From contig CAYXUU010000001.1 of assembly GCA_964468645.1 (NCBI GenBank), positions 62,001 through 126,000 on the forward strand: a stretch of DNA of 64,000 bases. Reading direction: 5' to 3'. The DNA comes from JAIOZK01 sp964468645 (GTDB lineage Bacteria; Bacteroidota; Bacteroidia; Bacteroidales; JAIOZK01). Below are positions 16,405 through 25,798 of the stretch, in pieces (position 1 is the first letter of the stretch; every line of letters starts with the position of its first letter). The notes beneath the pieces are model-generated. The model worked only from the letters and a program-made list of their open reading frames with translations. It ran no database searches and was not told the DNA's origin. The translations under genes and the position numbers were made by a program.

Positions 16405-16555
16405 CTTGCAAGCCTATAAGAATTATTGATTTAAATAACTTATTATTTTCAAAATTATTGTTTTATCTGGGATACACAGCTTTATCTTCTGGGGATAACA
16501 TCGGTTCAGATGACTAATTATGACAAAGTTTATGTTGTGAAATAAGATCTTACAA

Positions 16556-18397
16556 TTATATTTTAATTTTGATTTCCTGTCCATTGATGGTATTAAAAAC
16601 GATACCGTAACCATCGGTGGATTCGATAATTGCCGCCTTACCCTTTTCAGCATCTACTGATATCGGTTTTACCTTAAGCTTAATGCTTGTTTTCTCAACT
16701 GTAATGTTTTCGGGGCCGACAACGTGAAGTGTATATTGTTCGTTTTCAAAACCAATATAATAGCGGAATTGACCCAGGTTTTTTCTAAAGTCTGCTACCT
16801 CGGGGATACTGGTTATCCAGGTGTTATCATTTTTGACAAGAGAAATAAGATTTTCAAGGGCTGTTAGTGTTGTGTCGTTATACCCGACAAATTGCGGATG
16901 ACCAAGATATACCATTAATCCATTATAGGGTTTTACGGCATAATTCCAGAAATTATTCAAATATTCCCTATAAAGCATAACATCTCTGATCAGTACTTTT
17001 TCCCCCTGATTTCTTCCTTCATTCAACGATCCTAAAAAATAATAATCATCATGATATGCAGGGGCAATTTCAAGTATTTCGGTTGTTTTATAAAACTGGT
17101 TGTGGGATAATATAATGTTATAAGGAAATACGCTTCCATGAATAAAATCGATATTGTTGGCACTGATACTTGATTCGAAAGCATATCCCAGCTCATCAAG
17201 CGCTATCAATCCCCAGTAACCAGGGCTGGTATAAGGAAATCGAAAACCAGTGAATTTCCGATCCCATATATTTTCGTTAAGCAGAATGTCAGATAGTGAC
17301 TCGGGATATTTAAGGTGTTCAAAATTACCATAAGAATACCCGTTTGACCCAAGTGATACTTTTGATTTTTCCAGGTAGGTCCTGATCTCCTGATTCATCG
17401 ATCCATTCACAAATATAACCGGCTTGATGTTATCCTTTTCCAGGAAGTTCAAAATCCTTTTATACTGCGCTAGGTCACCTCCTGAATTTAAGGTGACACA
17501 AAAGGCATAATCATACCCCTCAGGCCATGGATTCAACTCCAGGCGGATATGGTTATCGTAATTGAATTCATCCAGGACATAATAATAAAAATCCCGTATT
17601 TGATCAGCACTCCATATACCCCCATCGTTGATGGGATGTAAAAATCCTGACAGCGGAAGCAGGTAAGACGTCCCCTTTCCGTATTTATTTTGAATTATCG
17701 CAGGGGTTGAGTTTTCATTATTTTCCCAGCGGGCAAGAACATTCAATTGGTTTGAGTAAACAGTGTCGGCAACCAGGGCCCAGTGTTCTGTGTTGCTTGC
17801 ATTGAAAAACGTTCCTTTAAAATAGTTTCCTATCTCTCCGGTAATATTGGAATTGGCCATGTTCCTTTCTTTTAAACCAATCCCGAGGCAATCTGAAAGG
17901 CCCCAGTTTTTATTTGTCAGTTGCTGAAAGACACTTATTCTATCAGTCCCATCAGGGTAATTACGTCCAACATTATCGCCTGCTATCAATATCCCACCCT
18001 CAATCACAAATTGTTTAATGTTTTCTATCTCTTTATCGCTCATATAGGTAAGCGAATAATTTCTGTCAGCATCATGATAGTCAAGAGAGGTGGAAAGAAT
18101 TAGGATATTAAATTCACTCAGTCTCGAGTAATCATACAATACCTTTCTGGTCTCAAGGCGAACAAAAGCCCCTTTTTTATTAAAAGACTGAATAGCAACC
18201 ACGATACCCTGAGGTAACCTGGAGTGATTATCCGTTATACCGGTGGTGATAAATAATACCCTGGGTAGAAAAATATCTGAGGAAAGATCTTTGGCCGGAT
18301 CTGAATCCCGGCCGTACGGCTTACAGTGTGTAAGCAATAAAAGTAAAAAACCCAGATAAATATATCTCTTTAATCTCATAAGTTTTTCCATATTCAT
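16556..18397 (-). CDS. DUF2194-like lipoprotein of the exopolysaccharide operon (degenerate deacetylase fold)
   Basis: 613 residues. The N-terminus has a lipobox (LLTHC, Cys25), then an amidotransferase/flavodoxin-like alpha/beta domain (about 45-275) and a polysaccharide-deacetylase-like domain (about 290-540). In the second domain the metal-binding Asp motif TFDDG reads TLNSG (302-306) and the position of the HxxxH zinc ligands reads SNGYSYG (351-357). The RxP motif (GFRFPYTSPG) and the late Leu-Gly-His (YLGHPQ) remain. The fold is probably kept but the hydrolytic metal centre is lost. Last gene of the four-gene operon, 13 bp after the previous one. Expected at a membrane facing the periplasm, perhaps as a polymer-binding protein. 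Confidence 0.72.
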   Translation of the reverse strand: MNMEKLMRLKRYIYLGFLLLLLTHCKPYGRDSDPAKDLSSDIFLPRVLFITTGITDNHSRLPQGIVVAIQSFNKKGAFVRLETRKVLYDYSRLSEFNILILSTSLDYHDADRNYSLTYMSDKEIENIKQFVIEGGILIAGDNVGRNYPDGTDRISVFQQLTNKNWGLSDCLGIGLKERNMANSNITGEIGNYFKGTFFNASNTEHWALVADTVYSNQLNVLARWENNENSTPAIIQNKYGKGTSYLLPLSGFLHPINDGGIWSADQIRDFYYYVLDEFNYDNHIRLELNPWPEGYDYAFCVTLNSGGDLAQYKRILNFLEKDNIKPVIFVNGSMNQEIRTYLEKSKVSLGSNGYSYGNFEHLKYPESLSDILLNENIWDRKFTGFRFPYTSPGYWGLIALDELGYAFESSISANNIDFIHGSVFPYNIILSHNQFYKTTEILEIAPAYHDDYYFLGSLNEGRNQGEKVLIRDVMLYREYLNNFWNYAVKPYNGLMVYLGHPQFVGYNDTTLTALENLISLVKNDNTWITSIPEVADFRKNLGQFRYYIGFENEQYTLHVVGPENITVEKTSIKLKVKPISVDAEKGKAAIIESTDGYGIVFNTINGQEIKIKI

Positions 18398-18410
18398 GTT
18401 TTATACAACA

Positions 18411-21400
18411 TCATTCTATAATTTCCATAGTTATTTCCTTACCGGGAACAACATTAAATAATATGCCATTTGCCCTGTTGGTATAGGTTCCATCATTTAA
18501 CGAGCCGGTTACTTTAATCAATCTGGCACCGGTTTTAAACTCAATACTCAACGGTTGATCATAAACATCCCTGTCGAGCTGATTGATCACTTTAAAAAAG
18601 ATATAATTCTGATATCGGTTTATTTCTATTACTGACACCTGCTTTTCTTTCAGGTATTTAAAAACAGCTGATTCCGGGGCAATCCAGAAGTCCATATTGC
18701 GGACGAGCCGCACTTGTTTTTCAAAATCAGATTTTTCCAAGAAATATTTTTCTGATATATCCCCTGTAATGTTCCTGAATTGTAGGGAATCTTCATAAAA
18801 ATGATGATAGACAAGAATCGTCCACTGATCGATATTGTTTTCCAGTAAATTATAAAGTTGTTTTTGATCAATACCGGTGTTTACCAGTGAATACCGAATC
18901 CCTGAATAAGTGTTGAGCATCTGGTTTGTTTTACAATCAGATCTTTTGAAAATTATGGAAGATGGTAGCGGCAGCTCGAAATTATTATTTCCATGCAGAT
19001 GCATTGATGTAAGAGGAGTGTTATTTCTTAATAGTGTGAAGGCGTCGGGATTAAATGCTTGAGCGTTTTCAGGCTGAAAAGTTATTTCATTTCCTTCCTC
19101 GGAGATAGCCCTCAGTTCTTTAAGACTCAGCCTCTTCAATCTCACCCCCTCATCATATTCATACAAACCTGGTGATTCATCCAGGAAATCAGGAATTATA
19201 CCAAAGCTGCCTTTTAGATGGTATTTTTGCAATACAGGTAGGGCCAATTGATATTGCGAATATCCGGCATTATCAAAGACCAATGATATCGCTCCCCTTT
19301 TGTTGTTATAAAAATCGGTGATTTGAATTGATTCTTCAATAATATTTTCAGGATCGTGTTGAAGAGCTGGTTTAACCTCGGCAAAATATTGCTGAAGCGT
19401 GTCATAAACAGGTTTTAACCTTGACTTATATTCCGGTATTTCCCATCCCTCCCAGACATAGGAAAACGGACTGCTTTCGGGATACTGGTAGATAATACGA
19501 TCCTCCTTATCTGTTACAAAAAGGAAAAGCTCAAAACCCGTTGTTTCTGAGAATTCAATCTCCGGTGTACCCTCAATGTCGTCAAGGACATAAATATGGG
19601 AAGGATCGCTAACATTGATCAGGTGCCAGTCGAGTCGGAGCTCAAAAGTGAAACTGGAATCATTAAAATACCAATCTGAATTTGAATGCCCGGGTAGTGA
19701 AGAATTACCATGAACCAGAAGACCGCGGTTAACCATAATGGAATCTACCCTGTCGCCGAGAAGTGTTTCCCTGCTACGGTTTGTCAAAAGAAGCTGATGT
19801 GTATATTCACCGTTATGATTTTGTTTGGAGGCATATACAGGAACGTGATCATTATAGATATCGGTAAATACCGAAAACGGTTCATCGACCAGGATCTCTG
19901 CTTCATCTTTCGACCTGAACTCCAACAGGTATTCAAAGCCATTTTCAAATTCTTTTTCTGTAAAAGGGAGCCGGTGGTCACCCTTGTCTTTATCATAAAT
20001 ATCAAGGGCGATATAAAGATTATTTTTCTCAAAGTTAAATTCCGGCAATACTGAAGCAAGATAAAAATAAGCCGGATCTGCTCCAGCTGAAAGTTTTATT
20101 TCATCACCTGCAGCGGTGATGTCCTGCCAGTCATCAGTTTTTCCATCCATGGTTTTAGTCCTGCTTTCAATGGCAAAGACACCAAAATTTTGCTCCGGGT
20201 TTTCCATGTTATGCCAGAGTTTTCTGTGATGGAAAGGTTGTTCAAAATCCATTACCAGCCAGTTGTGCTTAAACCACTCATCTATCCATTCGAAGTAAAT
20301 AGCACCCGCACATTGTGCATCGAAGATATCCTGTGTGAGTACCAGGGACAACCCGGCCTGCTCTGCTTCTGAGTGCCCTCCCTGATCAAAACCTGTGGGT
20401 GTAACATGACTGTTTCCCCTGCTGGAAGGGATGCCATATTCAGCAATAACCAGCGGGATTCCTGGCAGATGTTCCTTTAATTCCCTGAGATAACCCAGAA
20501 AAGGATCTGATGCTCCTGTAATATTTTTTTCCCGGTTATATGATTCCTGTAAATAGATATAATCAGGATAATACGGATAGGCATGATAGGATGCAAAAAT
20601 TCCCGGTGCAAACAGAGCGGTTGTGTTAAACTTCCTGAAATCTATACTCTCCAAGTCATTATCATATTCCCTCACCTTGCTGTTTTCAATAATCTCGGTA
20701 TGGTGGTACATGGGATCCAGGGGTAACCAGTTAACAAACGACATCGGATGTTGCCATTGATATTGTTGTGTTTCGTATGATATGGCAAAATCCATCATTT
20801 CAGCCAGCCATGCTTCCATGGGATTACCATCGTTTACACAAATGAAATCACCATTGTATTGATTGTTATTATTAATAAGATTGGTATGGTGGACAGCCAC
20901 AGGTTCCCATTCCCTGCCCAACAGGATACCTGCAATATATGGTGAAACATCGGAGGCATAGATTCCCGAAGCTTTTCCCCTTTCTTTTTCAAGAACAGCT
21001 TTTCCGTGAATAACATCAATAACATTGATAATTTCTTTCTGGAAATTCCGGGTATATTCCTCATCGTAATAGTTTTCATCGGGGGGTATTTTCGCCCAGA
21101 CACCCTGCATCAGATAAAGAACTTTATCCATGTGATGAAGATTATAGAATGTAAGGGCCGTATAAAATTCAGGGGGTAATATGGTATATGTTCTGATAAC
21201 ATTAGCATTCATCTCACCAATTAACACAAACCACTGAAGGTACTCATCAAATGACAGGGAAAATTCCGCCGGAAATTTACCTGGCATCGCAGCACCAATA
21301 TTCACCCCTTTCAGGTATATATCCTCCCAGTAGTATTTGTCTTTATTAATATATTTATCTGTTATTAATGACCTGAAATAATTACCGACCGCCATGAAAT

Positions 21401-21593
21401 TATATTCAGAGGCCAATGCTTTATTTTGCAGCTTCTCAGAAGGTAATTTTGATAACAACGGACCCGAATCATCATCAACAAATACCCGGATAATTTTTTC
21501 TTCCCTGATCGACTTTTCATATTGCATCATTTTGATTACCGTAATGACCAGTAAAGCAACAAGAAGGCTTATGATGATGTATTTGCCTTTCAT
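18411..21593 (-). CDS. Membrane-anchored glycosidase-like / deacetylase-like fusion of the exopolysaccharide operon
   Basis: 1060 residues. A signal anchor (6-22) is followed by a TIM-barrel glycoside hydrolase-like region (about 60-465), which has candidate acid/base Glu in GREWEP (226-231) and nucleophile Glu385 in VIAEYGIPSSRG. Next come a beta-rich region (about 470-720) with a DDWQD start resembling DOMON/CBM-type modules, and a NodB-like deacetylase domain (about 765-1000). The NodB metal motifs are broken: VFDNA (772-776) for TFDDG, and ITFQPENAQ (837-845), which lacks both zinc His. The pairing of hydrolase and deacetylase domains recalls PgaB and PelA, though in the reverse order to PgaB. 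It lies 4 bp downstream of the porin gene. Confidence 0.75.
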   Translation of the reverse strand: MKGKYIIISLLVALLVITVIKMMQYEKSIREEKIIRVFVDDDSGPLLSKLPSEKLQNKALASEYNFMAVGNYFRSLITDKYINKDKYYWEDIYLKGVNIGAAMPGKFPAEFSLSFDEYLQWFVLIGEMNANVIRTYTILPPEFYTALTFYNLHHMDKVLYLMQGVWAKIPPDENYYDEEYTRNFQKEIINVIDVIHGKAVLEKERGKASGIYASDVSPYIAGILLGREWEPVAVHHTNLINNNNQYNGDFICVNDGNPMEAWLAEMMDFAISYETQQYQWQHPMSFVNWLPLDPMYHHTEIIENSKVREYDNDLESIDFRKFNTTALFAPGIFASYHAYPYYPDYIYLQESYNREKNITGASDPFLGYLRELKEHLPGIPLVIAEYGIPSSRGNSHVTPTGFDQGGHSEAEQAGLSLVLTQDIFDAQCAGAIYFEWIDEWFKHNWLVMDFEQPFHHRKLWHNMENPEQNFGVFAIESRTKTMDGKTDDWQDITAAGDEIKLSAGADPAYFYLASVLPEFNFEKNNLYIALDIYDKDKGDHRLPFTEKEFENGFEYLLEFRSKDEAEILVDEPFSVFTDIYNDHVPVYASKQNHNGEYTHQLLLTNRSRETLLGDRVDSIMVNRGLLVHGNSSLPGHSNSDWYFNDSSFTFELRLDWHLINVSDPSHIYVLDDIEGTPEIEFSETTGFELFLFVTDKEDRIIYQYPESSPFSYVWEGWEIPEYKSRLKPVYDTLQQYFAEVKPALQHDPENIIEESIQITDFYNNKRGAISLVFDNAGYSQYQLALPVLQKYHLKGSFGIIPDFLDESPGLYEYDEGVRLKRLSLKELRAISEEGNEITFQPENAQAFNPDAFTLLRNNTPLTSMHLHGNNNFELPLPSSIIFKRSDCKTNQMLNTYSGIRYSLVNTGIDQKQLYNLLENNIDQWTILVYHHFYEDSLQFRNITGDISEKYFLEKSDFEKQVRLVRNMDFWIAPESAVFKYLKEKQVSVIEINRYQNYIFFKVINQLDRDVYDQPLSIEFKTGARLIKVTGSLNDGTYTNRANGILFNVVPGKEITMEIIE

Positions 21594-21597
21594 AGAA

Positions 21598-23139
21598 TTA
21601 TAGGTGCAATTTAATGGTCAGGTATCCTGAAATGCTTTGATAATAAGGATTATAAAACTTATATCCGCCCAGTGAAAATGAAACTGCCTTTAGATTATAT
21701 CCCAGTTCTGCAGCCAATGACCAGTTATCCACATCCATCATGGTTTTTTTAAATTTCGAACTCTGTCCCTCATCGTAGTAATATTCTGTACCAAGATTGT
21801 AGGAGAATTCACCATAAATATAAAATCTCTTCAGGGGGTAATAGGTTGTTATGGCGGCTCCGGTCAGCTTTCTTCCATAGGGTGTATAATAAAGTGGCGA
21901 TTTATACTTAAAATCCATGAATGAATGATTCAACGACAGGGTTATCGATGGTTTTGAAAGCAATTTGTAACTGAGTGAAAAATTATAGGAGATATGAGGA
22001 TTCTCTGCAGCTTCATATTGACCACGATAATAATCCATAATTTCTGCCTTGTTGACAACCCCGTATAAATATCCTCCTTTGACACCGAATTTTTTGAATT
22101 TTATTGAAAGTTGATTGGAAACAGACGTGCCACCAATTCTATTCCAGTAATAGAAATAATTGTAACCGGCAGTAATTATGTTCTCAAAAAGAAATTGTTT
22201 GATCTTGAATTTCCATTTCCAGCTGAAGCCATAACTGGAAAACTGATTATCGCTGTTGCTATACCCTGCATAGGCATTGAAATTGTGGTTGGCATTTATC
22301 CAGTTAATTTTAAGCCATGTATTGTCGTACCATCTGTTTGTATCCCCTATGTTATTAGTAAACACCCTGTTTGAATGGTCAAGAAGAAAATTTGCCGACA
22401 CATTAAAATGATTGCCCAGACGTTTACTAAGACTGTATTGTTGGATAATCGCATCGATCTGATAACTTTCCTCTTTCTCTTCAACCGGTTTTAAACTGGC
22501 AGTGAATTGGAATTTTACCTCGTTCAGGATATTGTTGAATTCTTTAAGGATCCCTTCATTGTCAGGATCCAGCTCAAGCGCTTTTTTGTAATAAGGAATA
22601 GCTGATTTTGGTTTTTGTTTCCAGTAAAGCATTTTTCCTATTCCGGCCCATGCCTCAGAATAGGAATCATCAATTTTCATGATATTGTTGTAGGTTTCAA
22701 TCGCCTTATCTAGATTTCCATTCCAGCTGTACGCCAGGGCTAGATCAAAATACATGTTAATATCGCCGGGATAATAATTAATAGCCTGTTCAAAATAATA
22801 ACTTGCTTTTGAAAGTTTGCCAAGCCGCAGATAACATCTCCCAAATCCATTTAAAGCCTCAACATCCTCATGGTCGTTTTTATAAATCAACGCATAAAAA
22901 TGTATTGACTTTTTGTAATCTTCGATGTTGTAATATAACCTGGCAAGGGCGAGTTTAGCATCATAATCGCTACTATCTATAATCAGAACCTGCAGGTAGT
23001 CTGTTATCGATTTTTCCAGGTTGCCGTCCAGCCTGGCCTTATAGCCGGAATCACGCCAGGATTCCTTGTTGTTTTCCTGTGCCAACAAGCCGGCACCAAC
23101 GGATAGTAGTAATATTATTAAACAATATTTCGTTCTCAT
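21598..23139 (-). CDS. TPR plus outer-membrane beta-barrel protein (YaiO/PgaA-like exporter)
   Basis: 513 residues: signal peptide (1-20, GLLAQ), about five TPR units (30-205; for example LSKASYYFEQAINYYPGDINM, PKSAIPYYKKALELDPDNEG) and a C-terminal barrel (about 215-513) rich in aromatic alternating strands, ending ISGYLTIKLHL. This plan, periplasmic TPR followed by an outer-membrane barrel, is that of YaiO-family and PgaA/BcsC-type polysaccharide export porins. Placed 5 bp after the synthase gene and 4 bp before the fusion protein, it is the probable outer-membrane exit for the polymer. Strand count and pore size cannot be set by eye. Confidence 0.82.
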   Translation of the reverse strand: MRTKYCLIILLLSVGAGLLAQENNKESWRDSGYKARLDGNLEKSITDYLQVLIIDSSDYDAKLALARLYYNIEDYKKSIHFYALIYKNDHEDVEALNGFGRCYLRLGKLSKASYYFEQAINYYPGDINMYFDLALAYSWNGNLDKAIETYNNIMKIDDSYSEAWAGIGKMLYWKQKPKSAIPYYKKALELDPDNEGILKEFNNILNEVKFQFTASLKPVEEKEESYQIDAIIQQYSLSKRLGNHFNVSANFLLDHSNRVFTNNIGDTNRWYDNTWLKINWINANHNFNAYAGYSNSDNQFSSYGFSWKWKFKIKQFLFENIITAGYNYFYYWNRIGGTSVSNQLSIKFKKFGVKGGYLYGVVNKAEIMDYYRGQYEAAENPHISYNFSLSYKLLSKPSITLSLNHSFMDFKYKSPLYYTPYGRKLTGAAITTYYPLKRFYIYGEFSYNLGTEYYYDEGQSSKFKKTMMDVDNWSLAAELGYNLKAVSFSLGGYKFYNPYYQSISGYLTIKLHL

Positions 23140-23144
23140 AAGAA

Positions 23145-24605
23145 TTATTCTGATTTAACCCCTTTTCTGTCAAACTTGTTCCAATCACTTTTTTTACGGA
23201 GAAATTTGATCCAACCAATAAACTGGGCATAGGTCCTAAAATAAGCATAGGAAAAATCACTGATGACCCCCATAAACAACAACCACAACCAGTTTCCGAA
23301 AGTTTTATACCTCAGGGCATCCCTGCTGGCAGCAAGCTGATGCTGGCTCCAGTTCTCAATAAGTACTGTTATTGAACTCATAATAATAGCTGTTGTTAGG
23401 GTTACACTAACTATTAACAACAACACCCATCCCAGGTTTATTGTGCCGGCAAAACCTGCAGCAATGATAAAGAATAGGGTAATGATCTTAACTACGGGTG
23501 AAAAGAGTTCAAAAAATAAATAATATGGATAAGCAATCAGGCCGATAGTACCATATTTGGGCTCAAAAGCAATCTCCCGGTGTATCTTCAGTGTTTCAGC
23601 CAATCCCTGGTGCCATCTTACCCTTTGTTTGTATAAATTTTGCCCGCTATCAGGCACTTCTGTCCAGCAGATAGGCTGGGCAAGAAACCTGGCTTTGGCT
23701 TTCCTCTTGTTTTCTTTGAAATATCTCCATAACCTGACAACGACCTCCATATCTTCACAAACGGTTTTTTTCCCCAGCCCTATGCTTTCTTTCAAATAGG
23801 GGTGTTGATTCTGTTCCGTTAAAAATCCACCAACATGGTTCAGATCTTCTTTCTTATAAATAGAGAAAGCCCCTGACATAATCAGCAATGAATCAATTCG
23901 GCTCAGGCCTATCCTTGAAATCATAAACGATTTGATATATTCAATGATCTGCCACTGAATCCAGATGTTTCGGGGCATCCTGGAAGATACCACCTTATTA
24001 TGTTTTAATACTACATCATTGGAGGCAGCAAGTTGTCCACCCGAAACAAAAATATCCGGATTTTGAATAAAAGGCAGGATAACCATTTTTAAGGCCTGGG
24101 AATCAAGAATGGAATCGGCATCGATGGTACAGACATATCTTTTTGAGGACAGATTAATTCCTGCATTTATCGCATCTGCTTTACCACCGTTTTCCTTGTG
24201 AATTAAGAAAAGTTTATTGTTTTCATCAGTATAAATATTTCGAATGGGTTGGGTGATCAGCGAGGGGTGATAATCAGGTTTCTTCTCATTAAGTCCAAAA
24301 GCATTCATCATAACTTCCAGGGTATTATCACCCGATCCGTCATTTACTACGATTATTTCAAAATCTGTATAATCAATTTCAAGCAGCATTTTTATACAGG
24401 ACACTATTGACACCTCTTCGTTATAAGCCGGAACAATGATGGATATAGCGTGCCGTTCAAAGTTTATCCCCTGCTTCAGGACATTGATTTTTTTTCTGAA
24501 TTCATAGATTGAATACAGGTACAGGATGAAGTCAATCAGGAAATAAGCTGAAAAATAGATGATTAGTAGTTTCTCAATTATGTTCAGAATGAAGACAAGC
24601 ATCAT
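23145..24605 (-). CDS. Processive family 2 glycosyltransferase (PgaC-like polysaccharide synthase)
   Basis: 486 residues. Two N-terminal hydrophobic stretches (about 1-35), then a GT2 catalytic domain: SIIVPAYNEE, VVNDGSGDNT (nucleotide-sugar Asp), TIDADS (the DxD-type metal motif), TVCEDMEVV (catalytic-base ED) and QRVRWHQG (the QxxRW motif of processive synthases). Three to four C-terminal membrane helices follow. This set of motifs is that of PgaC, cellulose and hyaluronan synthases, which polymerise and thread a beta-linked chain through the inner membrane. It is the first gene of the operon. No PilZ or c-di-GMP-binding module is attached. The sugar is unknown. Confidence 0.9.
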   Translation of the reverse strand: MMLVFILNIIEKLLIIYFSAYFLIDFILYLYSIYEFRKKINVLKQGINFERHAISIIVPAYNEEVSIVSCIKMLLEIDYTDFEIIVVNDGSGDNTLEVMMNAFGLNEKKPDYHPSLITQPIRNIYTDENNKLFLIHKENGGKADAINAGINLSSKRYVCTIDADSILDSQALKMVILPFIQNPDIFVSGGQLAASNDVVLKHNKVVSSRMPRNIWIQWQIIEYIKSFMISRIGLSRIDSLLIMSGAFSIYKKEDLNHVGGFLTEQNQHPYLKESIGLGKKTVCEDMEVVVRLWRYFKENKRKAKARFLAQPICWTEVPDSGQNLYKQRVRWHQGLAETLKIHREIAFEPKYGTIGLIAYPYYLFFELFSPVVKIITLFFIIAAGFAGTINLGWVLLLIVSVTLTTAIIMSSITVLIENWSQHQLAASRDALRYKTFGNWLWLLFMGVISDFSYAYFRTYAQFIGWIKFLRKKSDWNKFDRKGVKSE

Positions 24606-24915
24606 CAGGTAAATTTAGTCGGAATTAGTTGTTTGTAAAAATATAAGAATTTTCACTTTTTACATCATTTTTGTATTTAAGTCAAAGCAAAACAAAATAG
24701 TTTTAATGTAAATATCTGGAGTTATTGATCTGATAACCCGGGATGTTAAGGATATCGACTTGTTAAAATTACGTTAATTGATAGCGTTGGCTTCCATATG
24801 TTAAAAAAGATATATATCTTAGCAAAACATTAAACAATGCAGGAGAATTAAAAAACAGAAACAACCGCGTAGTAATTCTAATGCATGAAGCGGTTACTCA
24901 CTAAAACCGAGAACA
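24606..24915. other. Intergenic region between divergent operons
   Basis: 310 bp, about 70% AT, holding the promoters of the exopolysaccharide operon (leftward) and the cytochrome/YceI operon (rightward). No ORF, strong hairpin or perfect TAnnTTTG box was found on either strand. A purine-rich GCAGGAG at 24839-24845 precedes no start codon. Confidence 0.5.
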
Positions 24916-25302
24916 ATGTCAAGATACTACCCAATAGCAATTTTAATTATAGCAGGCCTGATAATTACATCATGCTATAATGATAACGAGGAAGATTTAT
25001 ACCCAAATCCTCCTGTTTGTGACACAACGAATGTTACCTTTTCCGGCATTGTATTACCGATCATTAATGAAAGCTGTGTTGTATGTCACAGCGGTAATAT
25101 CCCCAACGGGAATATAGCCCTTGAAACCTATGATGAGATAAAAACAGCAGCCCAGGTTCCTGCAGGGACCTACGGGAGTTTATACGGAACAGTCAGCCAT
25201 TCGGCCGGAAACTCTTCAATGCCAAAGAACGGGAACAAACTTTCTGACTGTAAGATTGAACAGATACAGAAGTGGATAGAAGAAGGAACACCCAACAATT
25301 AA
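24916..25302 (+). CDS. Monohaem cytochrome c lipoprotein
   Basis: 128 residues with a lipobox (LIITSC, Cys20) and one haem c site, CVVCH (about 56-60). A likely distal Met ligand is in NSSMPKNGNKLSD, and the family ending IEQIQKWIEEGTPNN is the usual cytochrome c-like terminal helix. It is an electron carrier anchored in a membrane on the periplasmic or surface side. It resembles the lipoprotein at 49654-50034, which has the same layout (SC lipobox, ATTI-type start, CTQCHNG site, GWIQQGALNN end). First gene of a four-gene set with OB-fold, YceI and DUF5777 genes. Confidence 0.87.
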   Translation: MSRYYPIAILIIAGLIITSCYNDNEEDLYPNPPVCDTTNVTFSGIVLPIINESCVVCHSGNIPNGNIALETYDEIKTAAQVPAGTYGSLYGTVSHSAGNSSMPKNGNKLSDCKIEQIQKWIEEGTPNN

Positions 25303-25366
25303 TAAACAACAAAACACAGATTTCAAATGACAAATAAGCACCAATATCCAATAATTCAAGCTCAAA

Positions 25367-25798
25367 ATGAATAAGTGGTTAAAAATTCTAACAGGCGCTT
25401 TGATACTTGCTGCGGTTGGTATTATGATAGGGTATTTCTATATCAACAAACCTCATCCTGATTATGAAAATCTTGAAGCTGAGTTTAAGGTACAGGCCGA
25501 TGATTTGTATAGTGAGTTTTCGGCGAATACCGAACAGGCATCACAAAAGTATAATGGCAGAATGCTGGCTGTATCGGGATCGCCCGATTATGTTGAAACC
25601 GCGGATACGATGGTTATTGCTGTGTTTGTATTCAATGAAGGCATGTTTGGCGATGAAGGGATAAGGTGTACCATGCTGCCCGACTACAATAAGATAAGGG
25701 AATCATTTTATCCCGGGGAGGAAATAACCCTGAAGGGGTTTTGCTCAGGATTTAATGGTACCGATGTAATAATTGAAAAATGTTCTTTAACTAAATAA
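25367..25798 (+). CDS. OB-fold (tRNA_anti-like) membrane-anchored protein
   Basis: 143 residues with one N-terminal hydrophobic helix (about 5-26), then a short helical linker and an OB-fold beta barrel: KYNGRMLAVSGSPDYVE, VIAVFVFNEG, GIRCTMLPDY, GEEITLKGFCSGFNGTDVIIEKCSL. This matches the tRNA_anti-like family by pattern, whose function is not known; a nucleic-acid role is unlikely for a periplasmic-facing protein. The stop codon is directly followed by the ATG of the YceI gene (TAA-ATG). Usual neighbours of this family in Bacteroidota include YceI and cytochrome genes, as here. Confidence 0.7.
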   Translation: MNKWLKILTGALILAAVGIMIGYFYINKPHPDYENLEAEFKVQADDLYSEFSANTEQASQKYNGRMLAVSGSPDYVETADTMVIAVFVFNEGMFGDEGIRCTMLPDYNKIRESFYPGEEITLKGFCSGFNGTDVIIEKCSLTK

